Shown here one piece after another: positions 24,196-37,677 of a stretch of DNA of 64,000 nucleotides. This DNA comes from Psoroptes ovis (Eukaryota > Arthropoda > Arachnida > Sarcoptiformes > Psoroptidae), in the NCBI GenBank assembly GCA_002943765.1, contig PQWQ01000029.1, positions 372,001 to 436,000 on the forward strand. Direction: 5' to 3'. The notes below the pieces were generated by a model. It made no database searches and had not been told where the DNA came from. It saw only the letters and a program-made list of their open reading frames with translations. Made by a program: the position numbers and the translations under genes. How positions within the stretch are numbered: the first letter of the stretch is position 1; the number at the start of each line of letters is the position of its first letter.

Positions 24196-25606
24196 TATTA
24201 TTATTATTGCTTTATTTTTATCGAAAGCATTGATCAATCAATCGTTTCTTTTTTCATTCATTCTATTCGATTGTTCATTTATACATGTGTTTGTTTGTTC
24301 GGTTGTTTCACATTAAAAAAATTTTCGATAATCAAATTTATATTTGGAAAAACAAAAATGCACCATATACAATTAATATATCTTATGCATATAAAATTCT
24401 CTCTTAAAAATTCAAATATTATCAAAATGAGCTAGTGCATTAATGCGTACAAAAGTTTTAGCCCTTATATACCCTTCGATTGAATGAACCATTGTCGAAT
24501 TTTGGAGAATTTCAGAAAATGAATCATCATACAATGTATTTAACTAAACATCATAAAATGGCCTTCAAAAATCGAGATAAATGTTGCAATGTATTCATAT
24601 GCAGCATTTGAATATGCAGATTTTGATAATTGATAATATTCCATTTATTTATTTATATTTATTCATTTCAATGAGCTGATAATTTTTAATTCTTATCTTA
24701 TTCTATTTTCTATTCTATTTCTTTGCTGTTGTAAAATTCAATGAATCACACAGATAAATTTGAAATTTTATTTTATTCTGATTTTTGGGTTGGTTTCCAC
24801 ATATCGATAAATCGATGATTCTCTTTGATCGTTGAATGTTGTTTTCCGTCGAAGAAAGCAAAACAGAGATAATCTTATTCAATCAAGATTTTTCTCGTTT
24901 TTGCCCAAAAGCAAATTCAATATCACATATATGAAATGTTTGATGTTCCTGATCTGATTTCAGTATTATCTGTGTTTGTTTATGTATGTTCGTTTTTCCA
25001 TTGATTTCGATCGATTGAATGAATATTCTTTTTCATGTGATTTTATCAGTAGTCAAAAATTTGAAATACACTGAATTCTGTATGAATGAATTCAAAACGA
25101 ATGTGAATAAAGGTTCTCGAAGATTTCACAAATGCCTTTATCGATTTTATTCCGATAAAACAAACCATATACACACGACAGAAATTGAATGAAAACTGAG
25201 ATAAAACATTGAATTTCATTCAATTTATGTGTGTTGTATGATGTGATTGTGTTTGATGTTCAGAATTCAAAAGTTTTATCTGTGTGTATTCAATTTTGAA
25301 TTCTTTGCAAAAACCAAGTGATAAAACAAATCAGATAATATTCTATAGATTTTCTTCTATTTTGAATATAAGCACAATGCACATATTTTGTTATCAGTTC
25401 ATTGAACGTCATCATCGTTATTATCTATGTTTGTTGCTTGGTTGTTGATTTGAAACCAAGTTTTTTTTGAGACCAAATATATCACCCTCAAACAGACTTT
25501 GTGTGTATAGCCAAGCGTGATGACACTAGATGATATGAAATTTGACTATTTTGAAACCCTAAACAAAGCAAAAATTGACTAAGTTTTAAGATAAAATGAA
25601 TTGAAA

Positions 25607-25645
25607 TGAATGAATGAATGAATGGATGAATGAATGAATGAATGA
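25607..25645. repeat. AATG tetranucleotide repeat
   Basis: About nine AATG units with one GATG interruption. Confidence 0.65.
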
Positions 25646-25792
25646 TACTGATTTTAACCCCTGTATATCACCACCACATCACAGTTTTTCAAGATAAAAG
25701 TTTTCCATAATTTGATACACACATAAAGCTAATAAAGAAAACAAATTCCTGTATCAAATGTAATCAATTTGAATTTGTTGTTGCTATATATA

Positions 25793-25875
25793 TTAGGTTG
25801 TCCGATAAGTTTTTGCCGGTTTTCTCATATGATTCCTCAACGATATAATCGGCTAAAACTTTACGGACAACCTAA
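25793..25875 (-). mobile_element. Palindromic mariner-type MITE, copy 10
   Basis: TTAGGTTGTCCGATAAG to ACTTTACGGACAACCTAA, with TA before the left end. Minus-oriented centre with a short insertion. Confidence 0.85.
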
Positions 25876-26544
25876 ATATATGATGATGTATTCATTTTTC
25901 CCATTTTTGTTACTCTGTAAATCATGGCATGTTTTTGTTTTGTTTGGATTTATTCATCTCAATTCTTATCTTTATCGCATGGACCATAGGGTTATAGAAA
26001 TAGATAAAATATTTAAAAAGATTTTCATCGTTTCATTGTCAAGATTTAGTTTTCCATTAGTTTTTTCTTTTTGATAAATTCTCGCAATTTGTTTGCACAT
26101 TGACATATTTCAAAGAAAAAAAAAATTATAATCATGAATGGCACACATATTCATGATTACATTGAGATTATAGTTGGTCACGATTCATCATCAGCATAGG
26201 TCTCATGAAATGCGACAAATATTATTTCAAATATTGAAAATGAAATTGTTATAATATGATGCGATCTCTGGTGATGTATATGAATGCGATATGATATAAT
26301 GCATATCTTTGAAGATATCTTTTTGTGCGTATATCCCGAACACAACAACAATTACCTGCACAAGAAAAGATTGTAAGATAAGTCAAGAAACAAAATCAAA
26401 CTATCGAAACAGATAAACGAATGTTCAAAATTACGAGATTTGAATTTATAATTTGTTCAAATGATAAAAACGAAATTTTTGCATTCAGTTTTTTTGATAA
26501 TAATTTGTTTGCAAAGGTGAGATATGATTTGATATATACACAGG

Positions 26545-26697
26545 GTTTTCAAAGTTTAAATTCAAAGTTTTTCAATCAATTTTCATAGTTTTCAAGTTGA
26601 TTTTCATAGTTTTGAATGCAATTTTCAACAGTAAAATTATGAAATTCAATTTTAAAACTACGAAAATCAATTTTAAAATTTTGAATTAAAACTTTCT
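26545..26697. repeat. Imperfect fold-back region
   Basis: The left half has two similar tandem pieces built on ATTTTCATAGTTTT. The right half has inverted matches (TTTAAAACTACGAAAATCAA, then TTTTGAATTAAAACTTT). Together they make a long imperfect hairpin. No transposon termini are recognised. Confidence 0.45.
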
Positions 26698-28029
26698 GAA
26701 TTCTGTATTCTGCTTTAATCATCAAAGCAGTAAATCTATCTTTGTTAAGCAATTTTTACTTTAAAAAAAACAAAAAGTGAATTTGATATCTTTGGGTCAA
26801 TTTTCGTGAGATAAACATCCGCCATTTCACCACCATTCACCCGCCATCGAATTGTGAGGATTTTCTCTGTGATAAATGTCATTGTTTTTGGCATATTTCG
26901 GTGTAAGCAAAGGCATATTTATGTTGGTTGATGAAGAGGTGCACACACACATGTATTTTCTGATGATTTATTCATTTATAAAAAATGAAAATTTTTATCT
27001 ATTTATTCAAAATGATGATAATACTTATATTCATGTTATTCGCAGAGATAAGATTTGAAAATTTATTATTATATTTTTTATTTGTTTGTTCGTTTGGTTG
27101 TTGTTTGTCAAGTGATAATAAATGAATATTTATTGAAATTTTGAATTTTCATATTTTGCATAATTGAAGTTGAGGTAAAGTTTGATCATATTTTGTGGGC
27201 TTACTTTGTATATCCAAAAATATCGATCTAATTCTTGAAATTTTTCCATTTCATCTCAGTCCATAGACCTGGGTATAAATTTAAATCTCTAATTTAAATT
27301 ATTATAAATTGAATTCATCGCCGGCGTATGAACAATAGAATTTTAATTATTTCTTCAGTTAATTTTCATTACATTTTTTATTTTCTTTATTTCAATGAAT
27401 CGAAATTTCCATCAAATTCTTTAGAATTCAACAGTTTTAAAATTATGCTTGTTAAACTGAAAACAATGGAATCATTATGAATTTGATTTGAGTATTCAAT
27501 AATTGAAGAAGAGGAAAATTGTTGTTTTAGTATTTGTGTCTTATTATTCTTAAAGGGTTATAGAAATAATTTAGAGAGGTATTACATCAAAAAAAAATCG
27601 AAAGTAATAACAACAATTTGATGAAAATGATCGATAAATAAAGAAAAATGATTATTTGAATTTGTTCGTTTTTCAAGAAATTCGTTCATCATTATCTTTA
27701 TCCTTGATCAATATTTATATTCGTGCAAAATTATATACTTTCATTAATAATGGCAAAATAATAATCTCCAAAAATCATCATTTCTACTTTGAAATTTTCA
27801 TTGGTACTTTTCTTCTCGTTTATATTTATTTGTTGGCCATTTTTTTATTTCATTTTTCAAATGATCGTTATCTTTTTTGAATGATTCTACAATAAATAGT
27901 AGTGACACTAGCAGCAAATTGTCGACGATTAATCATCATCATAATTTCAATATTTGAAATAAGTATAAACACACACAAATTTAAAATATGTTTTTTTTTG
28001 ACCATGAAAATAATTGTAATAATGATATA

Positions 28030-28111
28030 TTAGGTTGTCCGAAAAGTTTTTGCTGATTCTATCGTGCAGAAAATAATTGGAAAATCGGCGAAAACTTTTC
28101 GAACAACCTAA
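28030..28111 (+). mobile_element. Palindromic mariner-type MITE, copy 11
   Basis: TTAGGTTGTCCGAAAAG to CTTTTCGAACAACCTAA, flanked by TA on both sides; plus-oriented centre. Confidence 0.87.
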
Positions 28112-29330
28112 TATTATGATGCCTGATGCTAATGATGATTACAACAAGCTTTTTTTGATTTTTGATTTAGCCAATGATAAAATTGATAATGTATTTTCTT
28201 TTATGATTCAACATTGTTATTATATGTGTGGGTAGGTGTACAAATACAATGAATACACCATTCATTTGTTGTTGTCTTATCAAAATCAATCAAATGTATA
28301 AATTTTTTTTCTTTATCGATTTATCTATCGATCTCAAATGTATTTACAGCCGCTGTATCATAAATAATTATTGAATCTTAAGTTTAAAAATTCATTTCAT
28401 TTTCTTTTCATTTTTTTTCTTATTCAATTCAAAGATATGAATCTTATGAACCGAATTGAAAATTCAAAAAAAAATTCCATGGTCATCATTTCAAATGATG
28501 ATGAACCTATGAAAGCACAATTAATTCGAGAAAAGCTTGTTGACTTGTTGAATTTACATTAAATTCTAGTTTGTCGGTTATTGGCCATTATCATTCATGA
28601 TTACATATGTTTAATATATTAAATTTAAATGAATTAATATTGATCAATGAATTTTTCATTTTTTTTCATTAATTAATCATATAATTTGAGTTGATGACAA
28701 CACTTACAACGATGGTATTTGAGTTCAATTAATGTCAATTTACACCTATTTTTAGTGATTTCTGTTCAAACACTGCGGATACCTGTTGAAACGCTTCCTC
28801 GATCCATTACCTCGATGAATTCAAGAGAAAATTTTAATTTGAATTTTTTCCATTAAAATTTCTTAGAATTCATTTTCCATTGATTCATTGGTTGTTTGAT
28901 TTATCTCGGCCCAAAAGAATAAATCATTGAAATCTGGAATGAATTATTTTTATTTTTCACCAAAAAAAAAAAAAAAATAAGAATTGAATTTACACCTATT
29001 TTGAATTTGAAATTGAAAATCGATCAATTTATTTATTTATTTCTTCATTTTTTCGAATTCAAATACACCAATTGTGAATATATTCATAAATCACTATTTT
29101 TGGCCGAAAATCTATGACCAGATCGTTGGAGAATTGAATAAATAACCTAATCAATCTTATTCTTAACTCTGAAATATAGATTTGATATATTTGATTTTTC
29201 GCTGTTTATTCATTTATTTAGTTTCAAATTCAATTTTGATTTTTTTCACAAATAAAATAGATTGAATCCGAGGCCTATCCATCGTATAAATAACATTGTA
29301 ATGTGGTCATAATTCATTTTCAAGTGATGA

Positions 29331-29356
29331 ATACACAAGTGAATTCACTTGTGTAT
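29331..29356. repeat. Perfect 26-bp palindrome with CAAGTG sites
   Basis: ATACACAAGTGAA is followed directly by its reverse complement. It has CAAGTG in one arm and CACTTG in the other; a further CAAGTG lies at 29321-29326. CACTTG is both an E-box (CANNTG) and the core of NK2-class homeodomain sites. Confidence 0.7.
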
Positions 29357-31418
29357 ATCGGATTGGATACCTACTGGACCGTTGTACTTACTGGTGCATA
29401 TGGGATACAACATTTAAATTTAAATTGAAATTCAATAGTCCTGAAAAATAATTCAATTAAAAGTGAATTTGACGAGAAAGTAACGAATTCGATTATTCAG
29501 GTAGGTTATTCTTTTATTATTTTTCTTAAAGTTTTCTTCGAAACTATATTTACATGTCAAAATATGTATCTGCATCAATTCGATTATCGAAGATTATTTG
29601 AATTTTTATCAATTCTCACAAATCTTGTTTGATTGTATCGAAATGAAAAAAACAAAAGAAACACAATCGATCAATCAATCAATCGATTGAATCCAACATG
29701 TTGAAACATAATCATTTTTTCAATCTTTTGTGATTTGAATGAGGAATGAATTTAAGTTTTTCAATTTCACCAATGATTATCAGCAATTTTTGCTACTGAA
29801 ACATTTTTTGAAACATCATTGCCCATAAACAACAACAGTGGCAAAATATTTAACCTTTCAAATCTAAGAAAAAAAATCAAAGCCTATCCCATGTTTGAAG
29901 CTTGAGATAATCCAAATTTTTTTTGGCCAACTAAGCCAATTATTCAATACCACAAAATTAGCCATAAGATTATTGCTATTATTATCCAATCATTCCATAT
30001 AATCTTATGATCTTATTCAATTTATGCTGTTTTTTGCAGTTTTTCCCATTATATTTGTTAACATTTTCGAAAAACAATAGAATTTAGCATATAAATTTAC
30101 GTTGTTATTAATCAATGAAATTGTAAATGATAGTAGCTATATTCTCATATGTCTATGAGTTCATCGCTGAATTTCAATGCTAAAAAAAACTTGATATTCA
30201 AAGCTAATTTTAATCCAATATCCAAGCTAAATTTCTATATCTATGAAATGTGTCAATATTATTTATTGCACTTGTTTTTTTTTGTTTCTGCCCAAATAAA
30301 TGAAGTTTTATTCCTTTTAATAATTTTCATTAATGCTGATTATTACACACACGTGCTGTTATCAGAATTATTTCTTATAACACATCGAATAATCGAGATT
30401 TTGAAAGTTTGAAAACATTTTATTTAATTGAATATGTATATCCTCTGTATATATTCAGATTTTTTCATTTATTTAACTCTCACAAATTGTCAGTGATTTA
30501 TTTGAAATACAACAAAATGCTTGTATTTATGTTTATCTCTTTACTTATATTTATTACTTTGTCACAAATAAATGAAAACAAAACAGAATAAAATAGATTT
30601 GAATTTTTTCTCATTTTGGTTTATCGAAGAAAAAAAATGCAATTACTATCTGCTTTTGAATTGGTTGTCTATTATGTGGACCCAATCAAAAAATTCAAAG
30701 ATAGATTCAATGATTTTTCAGAATTTGAAAATATTCTGATATGTTTTTCATATGTGGAAACAAACAAGAATAATTTATTCGACATGTAATTTTTCTTCTT
30801 GTCTTTCGAGATAAAGTAATTTCGATCGTTTGCATATGAAATAAATGCATAGATATTTGCATATAAAATTGATATTTTGATATTTGAAAATGTGTAAAAA
30901 TTTCGTTAATTTCCAAATTGAAATTTTGTTTAATTGATATAATTCATTTCTCTGAAATCTCTGGATGTTTTCAATACATGTTCATTCAATGCACAATTTC
31001 TCAAATATTCAAAAGTTTTTATCAGAGTAGTTTTTTGAAAAATCAATGAAATCTTCAAATTTTTTCATTCTCATAAAATTAAGATTATTGTCTCATAATC
31101 TTAACAAATAATATCGACTAATAAAGTAAGCTTATTCTTGTTGAGCTTGAAAAATTCATTTCTTAGATTATGATAATAATGATAATAAAATATAATGGGT
31201 ATAAAATTATTATTATTTTCATTTTTATTATTATTATTATCAAAATCATATCAAGCAAATCAAGCTAACAAAATAAATAGATAAATAAATAAATAAACAA
31301 ACCAAAAAAAAAAATGATGCATGATCATCATCAAAATACATTTAAAAATCGATCGAAAACATTTTTCGATGAAATTCTTTTTCATTGATTTTATTATTAT
31401 TATTACGATACTCAAATA

Positions 31419-31441
31419 TTATCATCATCATCATCATCATC
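31419..31441. repeat. ATC trinucleotide repeat
   Basis: About seven ATC units in noncoding DNA. Confidence 0.6.
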
Positions 31442-32590
31442 GTCATTATTATTATATCGAAAAATTTAGATGAGAAAAACACATTAATAAATTGTATTGT
31501 ATTGTAAATCCTCTTATCAGCCATTGAACAGAATGAATTATATAACAAAGTGAAATAAGAATTCGATGAAAATCAAAAGTAATAATAATCTTGAATACAA
31601 ACCCTTGAATAAATGAATGAAAAAAATACTGATCAACCACCAAATAATAATCAAATAATGTTAATGTTTTTCACATTTTCTTGATGTTTAATCGATTATT
31701 ATTATAATTATTATTATTGTTGTTGGCATCATCATCATTGTCATCAGCGTCTTATGATGTGCCATGATTCATTGTTGCTGTTGTTGTTGTGTTTTGTTGA
31801 TAACCAAATATTTTTGAGAAACATCGATATTGAATAAGTATGGATCAATCTAAAAATATAAATAAATAAATATAATCGATTTTGATAATCGAATATAACA
31901 ACAACAACGGTGATTCCGGTGATGTTGTCGTTCTGTCTTATCTGTTCCGATTCTATATTAATGGTGTGTCTAGCATAATTCATTTGATACGAATTTTACT
32001 TTTTTAATATTTTCACGATTTCTTAAATATTAAATTTTATTGCCCAAAATAATAATAATAATAATTCGATTCGAAAATTTATGATTTTCATATTTATTTT
32101 TGTACGAAATTGATTTTTATTAATATTTATCTGATATTATTTTAGCCATTAAAAAAATATTTTCTCTCGATTCTTTCGCCCATTTATTTTTGCATACATG
32201 TTTGTCTTGAGATATCGACAATATAATAATATATATTGATTAAATAGAGAATAGCCAAAAGCTTTCTAAATAGAATTCTGCAAAGCATCATAGAAAATTA
32301 TGAGCAATTAATTCTTATCTTTGATTTTCGAATCTCACACATCCATTTATATGTGTGTCTGAAATTCATGAATGAGCCAAGAAACATGAATTCTCGCTCA
32401 AAACATTCGATAAACATTTTGCAAAATCGAAAATAATCTTTTATTGAAAAGATTATGATGATTTTCGATTGTTATTTTTTCGGGTTGTGTTGTACAATCA
32501 CAAATATGAAAATAGATGAATGAATGAATGAATGACAAATTTGAATTCAAATTTTGATTGATAATCATTTATAAATGTGATATAAGTTTC

Positions 32591-32616
32591 TATTATTATT
32601 ATTATTATTATTATTT
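32591..32616. repeat. ATT trinucleotide repeat
   Basis: About eight ATT units. A second ATT run and an ATC run occur near 32725-32777. Confidence 0.65.
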
Positions 32617-33364
32617 ATTTGTTCAATTCTTGGTTCATGTTGAATTTTGAGTAGAAATGACAGCGAAATTGGCTGCTCCGAATCGCTGTTGTGATCATTT
32701 TTGTTCAGTATTATTATTTTCAAAATTATTATTATTATTATTATTATTGTCCGACTTTCATCATCATCATCATCATCGATTGCTTATCGCTACGAATCCA
32801 GATCTTCAAATATATAATATATTTTTTTCAATGCACACACACACATAAATATTCATTTATTTATTTTTTTGTCAATTGTGATTTTTTGTTGTTTCTCTTT
32901 GAATTTTGTCCAAGATATTTTTGCTTGCTTATTTTGGATCGATTATTTGTTTGTTTGGACAAATTTCATAGATTTTTCTCTCGCATATACGAGGTACAAA
33001 TCTTGAGAAAAAAATATCATTTATTATGATTCTTCGGTTTTTTTAATATCAATCAATAAATTTTCTTAAACGAAATGATGATGATGATCGATGGCAGAGA
33101 AGAAAAAATTCTCCGATATTTTCTAACGATTCTCATTCACTCATTATATGTCAATTGTGAGAATCTCCGATAAAACTTTGAATTTTTCTCCTTTGAATTC
33201 TTTGAATTGTCCTATTCGTAACAAAATTTTCACATTCATCAGTCATTATTATTATCAGGAATAAGAAAGAAACAACAAGGAATTAAATACATTTCAATTT
33301 TGTATTAGATTCCATAAGAATTTGGTTATGATGAAACATTATCTTATGAATTATTTCAACAAAA

Positions 33365-33404
33365 AAATTTCATTTCATTTTCAACTGAAAATGAAATGAA
33401 ATTT
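33365..33404. repeat. Inverted repeat with exact 19-bp arms and 2-bp centre
   Basis: AAATTTCATTTCATTTTCA is followed by AC and then its exact reverse complement, a nearly perfect 40-bp palindrome. Confidence 0.85.
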
Positions 33405-33967
33405 GAATAGAATCGAAAATATACGAAATGAGATAAGAATTTTGCAAATTCTCAGCAATTTTTAAATATTATTTTTGATAATTTTGATTTGAGTTGGAAG
33501 AATTTTCCCGGTTTATTATTTCAAATTTTGAAATCGAAATTTGGAAAATTTTGAAAATTCCCTTCAGCTTTTTTCCATATAAATATATTTAAGGGTTGAT
33601 ACAATTTTTTTTCTATTTTGTTTCGAATGAACCATCATCTCATCAAGCAAATATTGAATTAAAATGAAATAGACATTGAATCACACGTTGTACAATAAAA
33701 AAGACTACGATGTAAATAATAATAATAGATTCAATTCATTTTCTGATATCGATTTTATTATTAGCTTATCTTGAATTTTTCCTTTTTTTAATATTTTAAA
33801 TTTCCTTTTGAAAATATTAAGAATAAAAACATTTTCTTAGATTATTTTGAGAAAGGAAAAATTTTACATTTTTTTTTGCTTGTCGTCGTCTTGTTTATCG
33901 CGTATTGATGAAAAGATTTTTTATGAATTCATTTCAAAATATTAAATGTACAACTGTATGGGATGTA

Positions 33968-34047
33968 TTAGGCTGTCCAAAAAGTTATTGCCGATTTTCC
34001 AATTATTTTCTACGATATGACCGGCAAAAACTTTCCGGACAGCCTAA
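33968..34047 (-). mobile_element. Palindromic mariner-type MITE, copy 12
   Basis: TTAGGCTGTCCAAAAAG to CTTTCCGGACAGCCTAA, with TA on both sides. Both arms carry the matching GGC/GCC variant, so the stem stays paired at that position. Confidence 0.87.
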
Positions 34048-34110
34048 TATTTTTATTTTTCAATTTCACATCATTTTCATTCATAATCAATTATAATCAT
34101 AATTTTAATA

Positions 34111-34190
34111 TTAGATTGTCCGAAAAGTTTTTGCCGATTATATCGTGAGGAATTATGAGAAAATCAGCAAGAACTTATCGGACAAGCTAA
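34111..34190 (+). mobile_element. Palindromic mariner-type MITE, copy 13
   Basis: TTAGATTGTCCGAAAAG to ACTTATCGGACAAGCTAA, with TA on both sides. It lies 63 bp from copy 12 and in the opposite orientation. Confidence 0.87.
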
Positions 34191-35570
34191 TATAATTTTT
34201 CTTGCTCCAAAAATTCTTGATTAGTTTTTTTCGGATCAAAATTGTTGTGTTGAGATGATGAGTTTTTTAAAAGAAAATTATGAGAATATTCATCAGCAAA
34301 ATGATCAAAGAAATGTGAATCTTTGAATCTGATTTCCATCAAAATTCATTTTCAGAATTCTCATTTAACCCTTCACAGATGCAAATGAAATAATGATGAA
34401 ATATAAATCAATATTTCTACAGAATACAAACAACAATGTACATCAAATTCATATATTTATTCAATATCTATTTAAGCATAATCAACATCATCATCATTAT
34501 TACTAATATTCGATAGTTTATTAGCATTATCTTTTTATATTTTAATGCATGATTTTTTTCTATAGTCTTTGTTGTTTAATTATCGATAAGAAAATTCAAA
34601 AAAAAAAGAAAAAAATGCCAGAAAATATTCAAAGAGTTATCAATTTAGCCATTATTATCATTTATTCTTATGGCCACATGATAATGGTGGACTATTTTTA
34701 TCAATTTTCAACTGTATAAACACTGAACACAGTGTTGTAGTGTTTCAAATTTCTTTAGATAAATATTCTCCGTTCACACAAACAAAGAAAAATATATTTA
34801 TATTAATAAGATTAGAATTTTTTGTTGTTGTTGTGTGTTGTTTTTAATGTCCAATACTCATTTAGAATATTAAAAAAAATTGAATAATATTCTGGCCTCA
34901 GAATTATCATTTCGATTCATATATGAGACTTTTCATATTTGTGATTACTGTGTTTATCAGTAAATGATCATTACAATGCATTCATATTTGTAAATGAATG
35001 AATTTCGAAAATGTGAGCAGATAAACAAATATCTCTGCGATGATATTGAATTATTTTTTCCATTTTTCAATCCACATTTTTTTTCTCTCATTGAGCAGTG
35101 AAAATGAATCGTGAATGAAAATGCGGCTTTCATTGAATGAATTCTAAAGAATATCAAATACAAAAGATATATCATTGTGATGAGACATTTTAAATGTAAA
35201 AATAGCAATGGTGAATATCAATTGTTTTCAATATGAATTTTGAAATTAAAAATGTCATCGGAAAACATTTCATTATTATATTTTATGCCAATATATTGAA
35301 TTTGATAACTATAACCCTTTGCAATGATATCTTGCAAAATTGGTTGATATATTTTCAGCACACAAAATCAGTGATGAAAAATACTTTGTCAACTTCATCA
35401 AAACCCTAATTTTTATTCGATAAATTTTATTACGATTATTTCGGTTGTTGTTTATGTTTATTTAATCATAGACGAATGATGAAAATTTTTCGAAAATGCA
35501 GCCACAAATCTAAAAACCGAAAATACACAAAAAAATAGATGATAACCGGTTTTCGTTGTTGATATTTTGG

Positions 35571-35597
35571 TACCCGAAAAATGATTTTTTTCGGGTA
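35571..35597. repeat. Hairpin TACCCGAAAAA / TTTTTCGGGTA
   Basis: A short near-perfect inverted repeat with a CCCG clamp, similar in design to the hairpin at 13281-13306. Confidence 0.55.
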
Positions 35598-35827
35598 TTT
35601 TTTCATTCGAAATCATTTTTATTATTATTATTTTTTACATTCAAAGTCTATGTGATAACAAAAATGAAATGAAAACTGAAATATATACGAAATGCATAAA
35701 TGGTGTAACATCCGTTTTCCGGTGATTCTATTATTATTATTATCATCGTTATTATTATTGTTATTATCATTATCATTTTGTTTCGTTTCGTATCGTATTT
35801 ATATTTCATTCAATTCGTTTATTTGTA

Positions 35828-35908
35828 TTAGATTGTCCAATAAGTTCTTGTCGATTTTCTCATCAATTCCCTACGATATAATCGGCAAAAATTTTCCGAA
35901 CAATCTAA
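35828..35908 (-). mobile_element. Palindromic mariner-type MITE, copy 14
   Basis: TTAGATTGTCCAATAAG to TTTTCCGAACAATCTAA, with TA flanks. The inner bases of both termini carry the matching GAT/ATC variant. Confidence 0.86.
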
Positions 35909-36866
35909 TATACCCGAAAAAAAATAAAAATAAAAAGATTGAAATCTCAGTTTTGGTTTGTTTATGTTTATTTATTTTCCAAAATACAAAATACATCGCG
36001 CAACACACACAATTATCACATTACCATTCATGTCCATAGTGAATGGCTGAAGTTATGAAAAATACAAATACAAATTCATATCTTTTTCCAAAATTCATAT
36101 AAAACTTATTATTATTATTATTTTCATTACTATGAATTCTCATAATTCAAACAATATGTACATTCATTTTTTGCTTTGCTAATCAATAGAATGAAATGAA
36201 TTGAGAAAAAATGATCTCTTTGAATTCATCATAATCAATCGTTTCTGGTCCGTTATTCTCGTGGCATGTGATATGTACATATTTCAAATGTATGTCTGTA
36301 ATAATTATGATAACTCCAAATAATATTGATATGTCAAATACCCTAAAGCTTAAAGTGATATTAACATTGAGATTATGTTCATATGTGAAATGCTCAAATC
36401 TGATGCTGAAATATTTTGATATTCACAAATGTTTTTGATCAAGTCAGATTTATCGAAATGATTATAATTATATAATGATATTAAATTTAATTTCGATTCG
36501 TAAATTCATTATTCGGTCTAATCAGAATCCGATATTCTAACCAAAACCTATGATATTTTGATAAATTTTTCTTCATACATTATTCTCTGCTTTCCATGAA
36601 TCACTAATGTGATTCCTTGTATTTGTATCTATCATCATCGATCAAAATTTGGCGTCCACAGAGTCATTTTTAATTTTTGCTTGTATTTTATAAGGCCAGA
36701 GGATACATCGATTAATTTTATTATTATATCTATGCGTGAATTTTTGTTTCGTTTGACGACAATTTGTATTCCACCAATTTTTGTTGGCGTGTTGGCATAG
36801 TTTGATGTTATTTTTTTTGATTTTCACATTCATAAATTGATTCCATATTTTTTATATTTTTATCTA

Positions 36867-36946
36867 TTAGATTGTCCGAAAAGTTATTGCCAATTTTCCA
36901 ATTATTTTTTACGATATAATCGGCAAAAACTTTCCGGACAACCTAT
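36867..36946 (-). mobile_element. Palindromic mariner-type MITE, copy 15
   Basis: TTAGATTGTCCGAAAAG to CTTTCCGGACAACCTAT, with TA flanks; minus-oriented centre. Confidence 0.85.
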
Positions 36947-37596
36947 TATTTTGTTTTTTTCCCTTGTATTTGTAATAATAATAAAATAATTTCATAATTG
37001 ACATAAATATCGCTGTGTATGATAATAATAATAAAAAAAAGTTGACTGACAAAATAAGAAAAAAAATGAAAATAATCGATAATCGATGTTTTTGTAATTG
37101 CTTAAGGCACAACTTTCTTTATTTTGTCGTTTCTTGATGTTGATTTAAACTGATGCAAAAAGTTTTCATAATCATATTTTGGCTTGAAATTATCAAAGTT
37201 TTTGATGCCGCGTTTTTTTGCACTAAAAAGAATCAGATTGAATTTAATTGAATTCAATGCAGTAATACCAAAAAATAATCAATTTTTTTATTCACATTTT
37301 TGTCAAGTCAACTTTTGACTTTTTTCCTGAATTTCTTGCCAAAATTCTGTATCAATTACGTTCTTTTCCATTGATATTTTGGCCTTAGAAAATTGAAAAA
37401 ATTAAGGGTTGAAAATCAAATCAATGCTTATCGAAAAGCTTTATTTCATAGCTTTTCATAGCTTCATCAATGAAAAAAAAATTTTCAAAATGTCATTAAA
37501 TTTAAATTGAAAAACTACAGCCTTAGACGACGGTCATGTGATGAGTAAAAATTTATTTCTATTTCGATTTTAATTCGATTTTTGTTCAGCTAAATA

Positions 37597-37677
37597 TTAG
37601 GTTGTCCAAAAAGTTTTTGCCGATTATATTGTAGGGAATTATGGAGAAAATCGGCAAAAACTTATCGGACAATCTAA
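37597..37677 (+). mobile_element. Palindromic mariner-type MITE, copy 16
   Basis: TTAGGTTGTCCAAAAAG to ACTTATCGGACAATCTAA, with TA flanks; plus-oriented centre. Confidence 0.87.

Noticed and set aside
28371..28562. Possible exon ending NDDEPMKAQLIREKLVDLLNLH
   Set aside because: The composition looks somewhat coding and a polypyrimidine-AG precedes it, but there is no partner exon, no recognised domain and no promoter, so it is not called.
32657..33029. Overlapping plus-strand frames with poly-Leu, poly-Tyr and poly-Ile
   Set aside because: Products of ATT and ATC microsatellites read in different frames.
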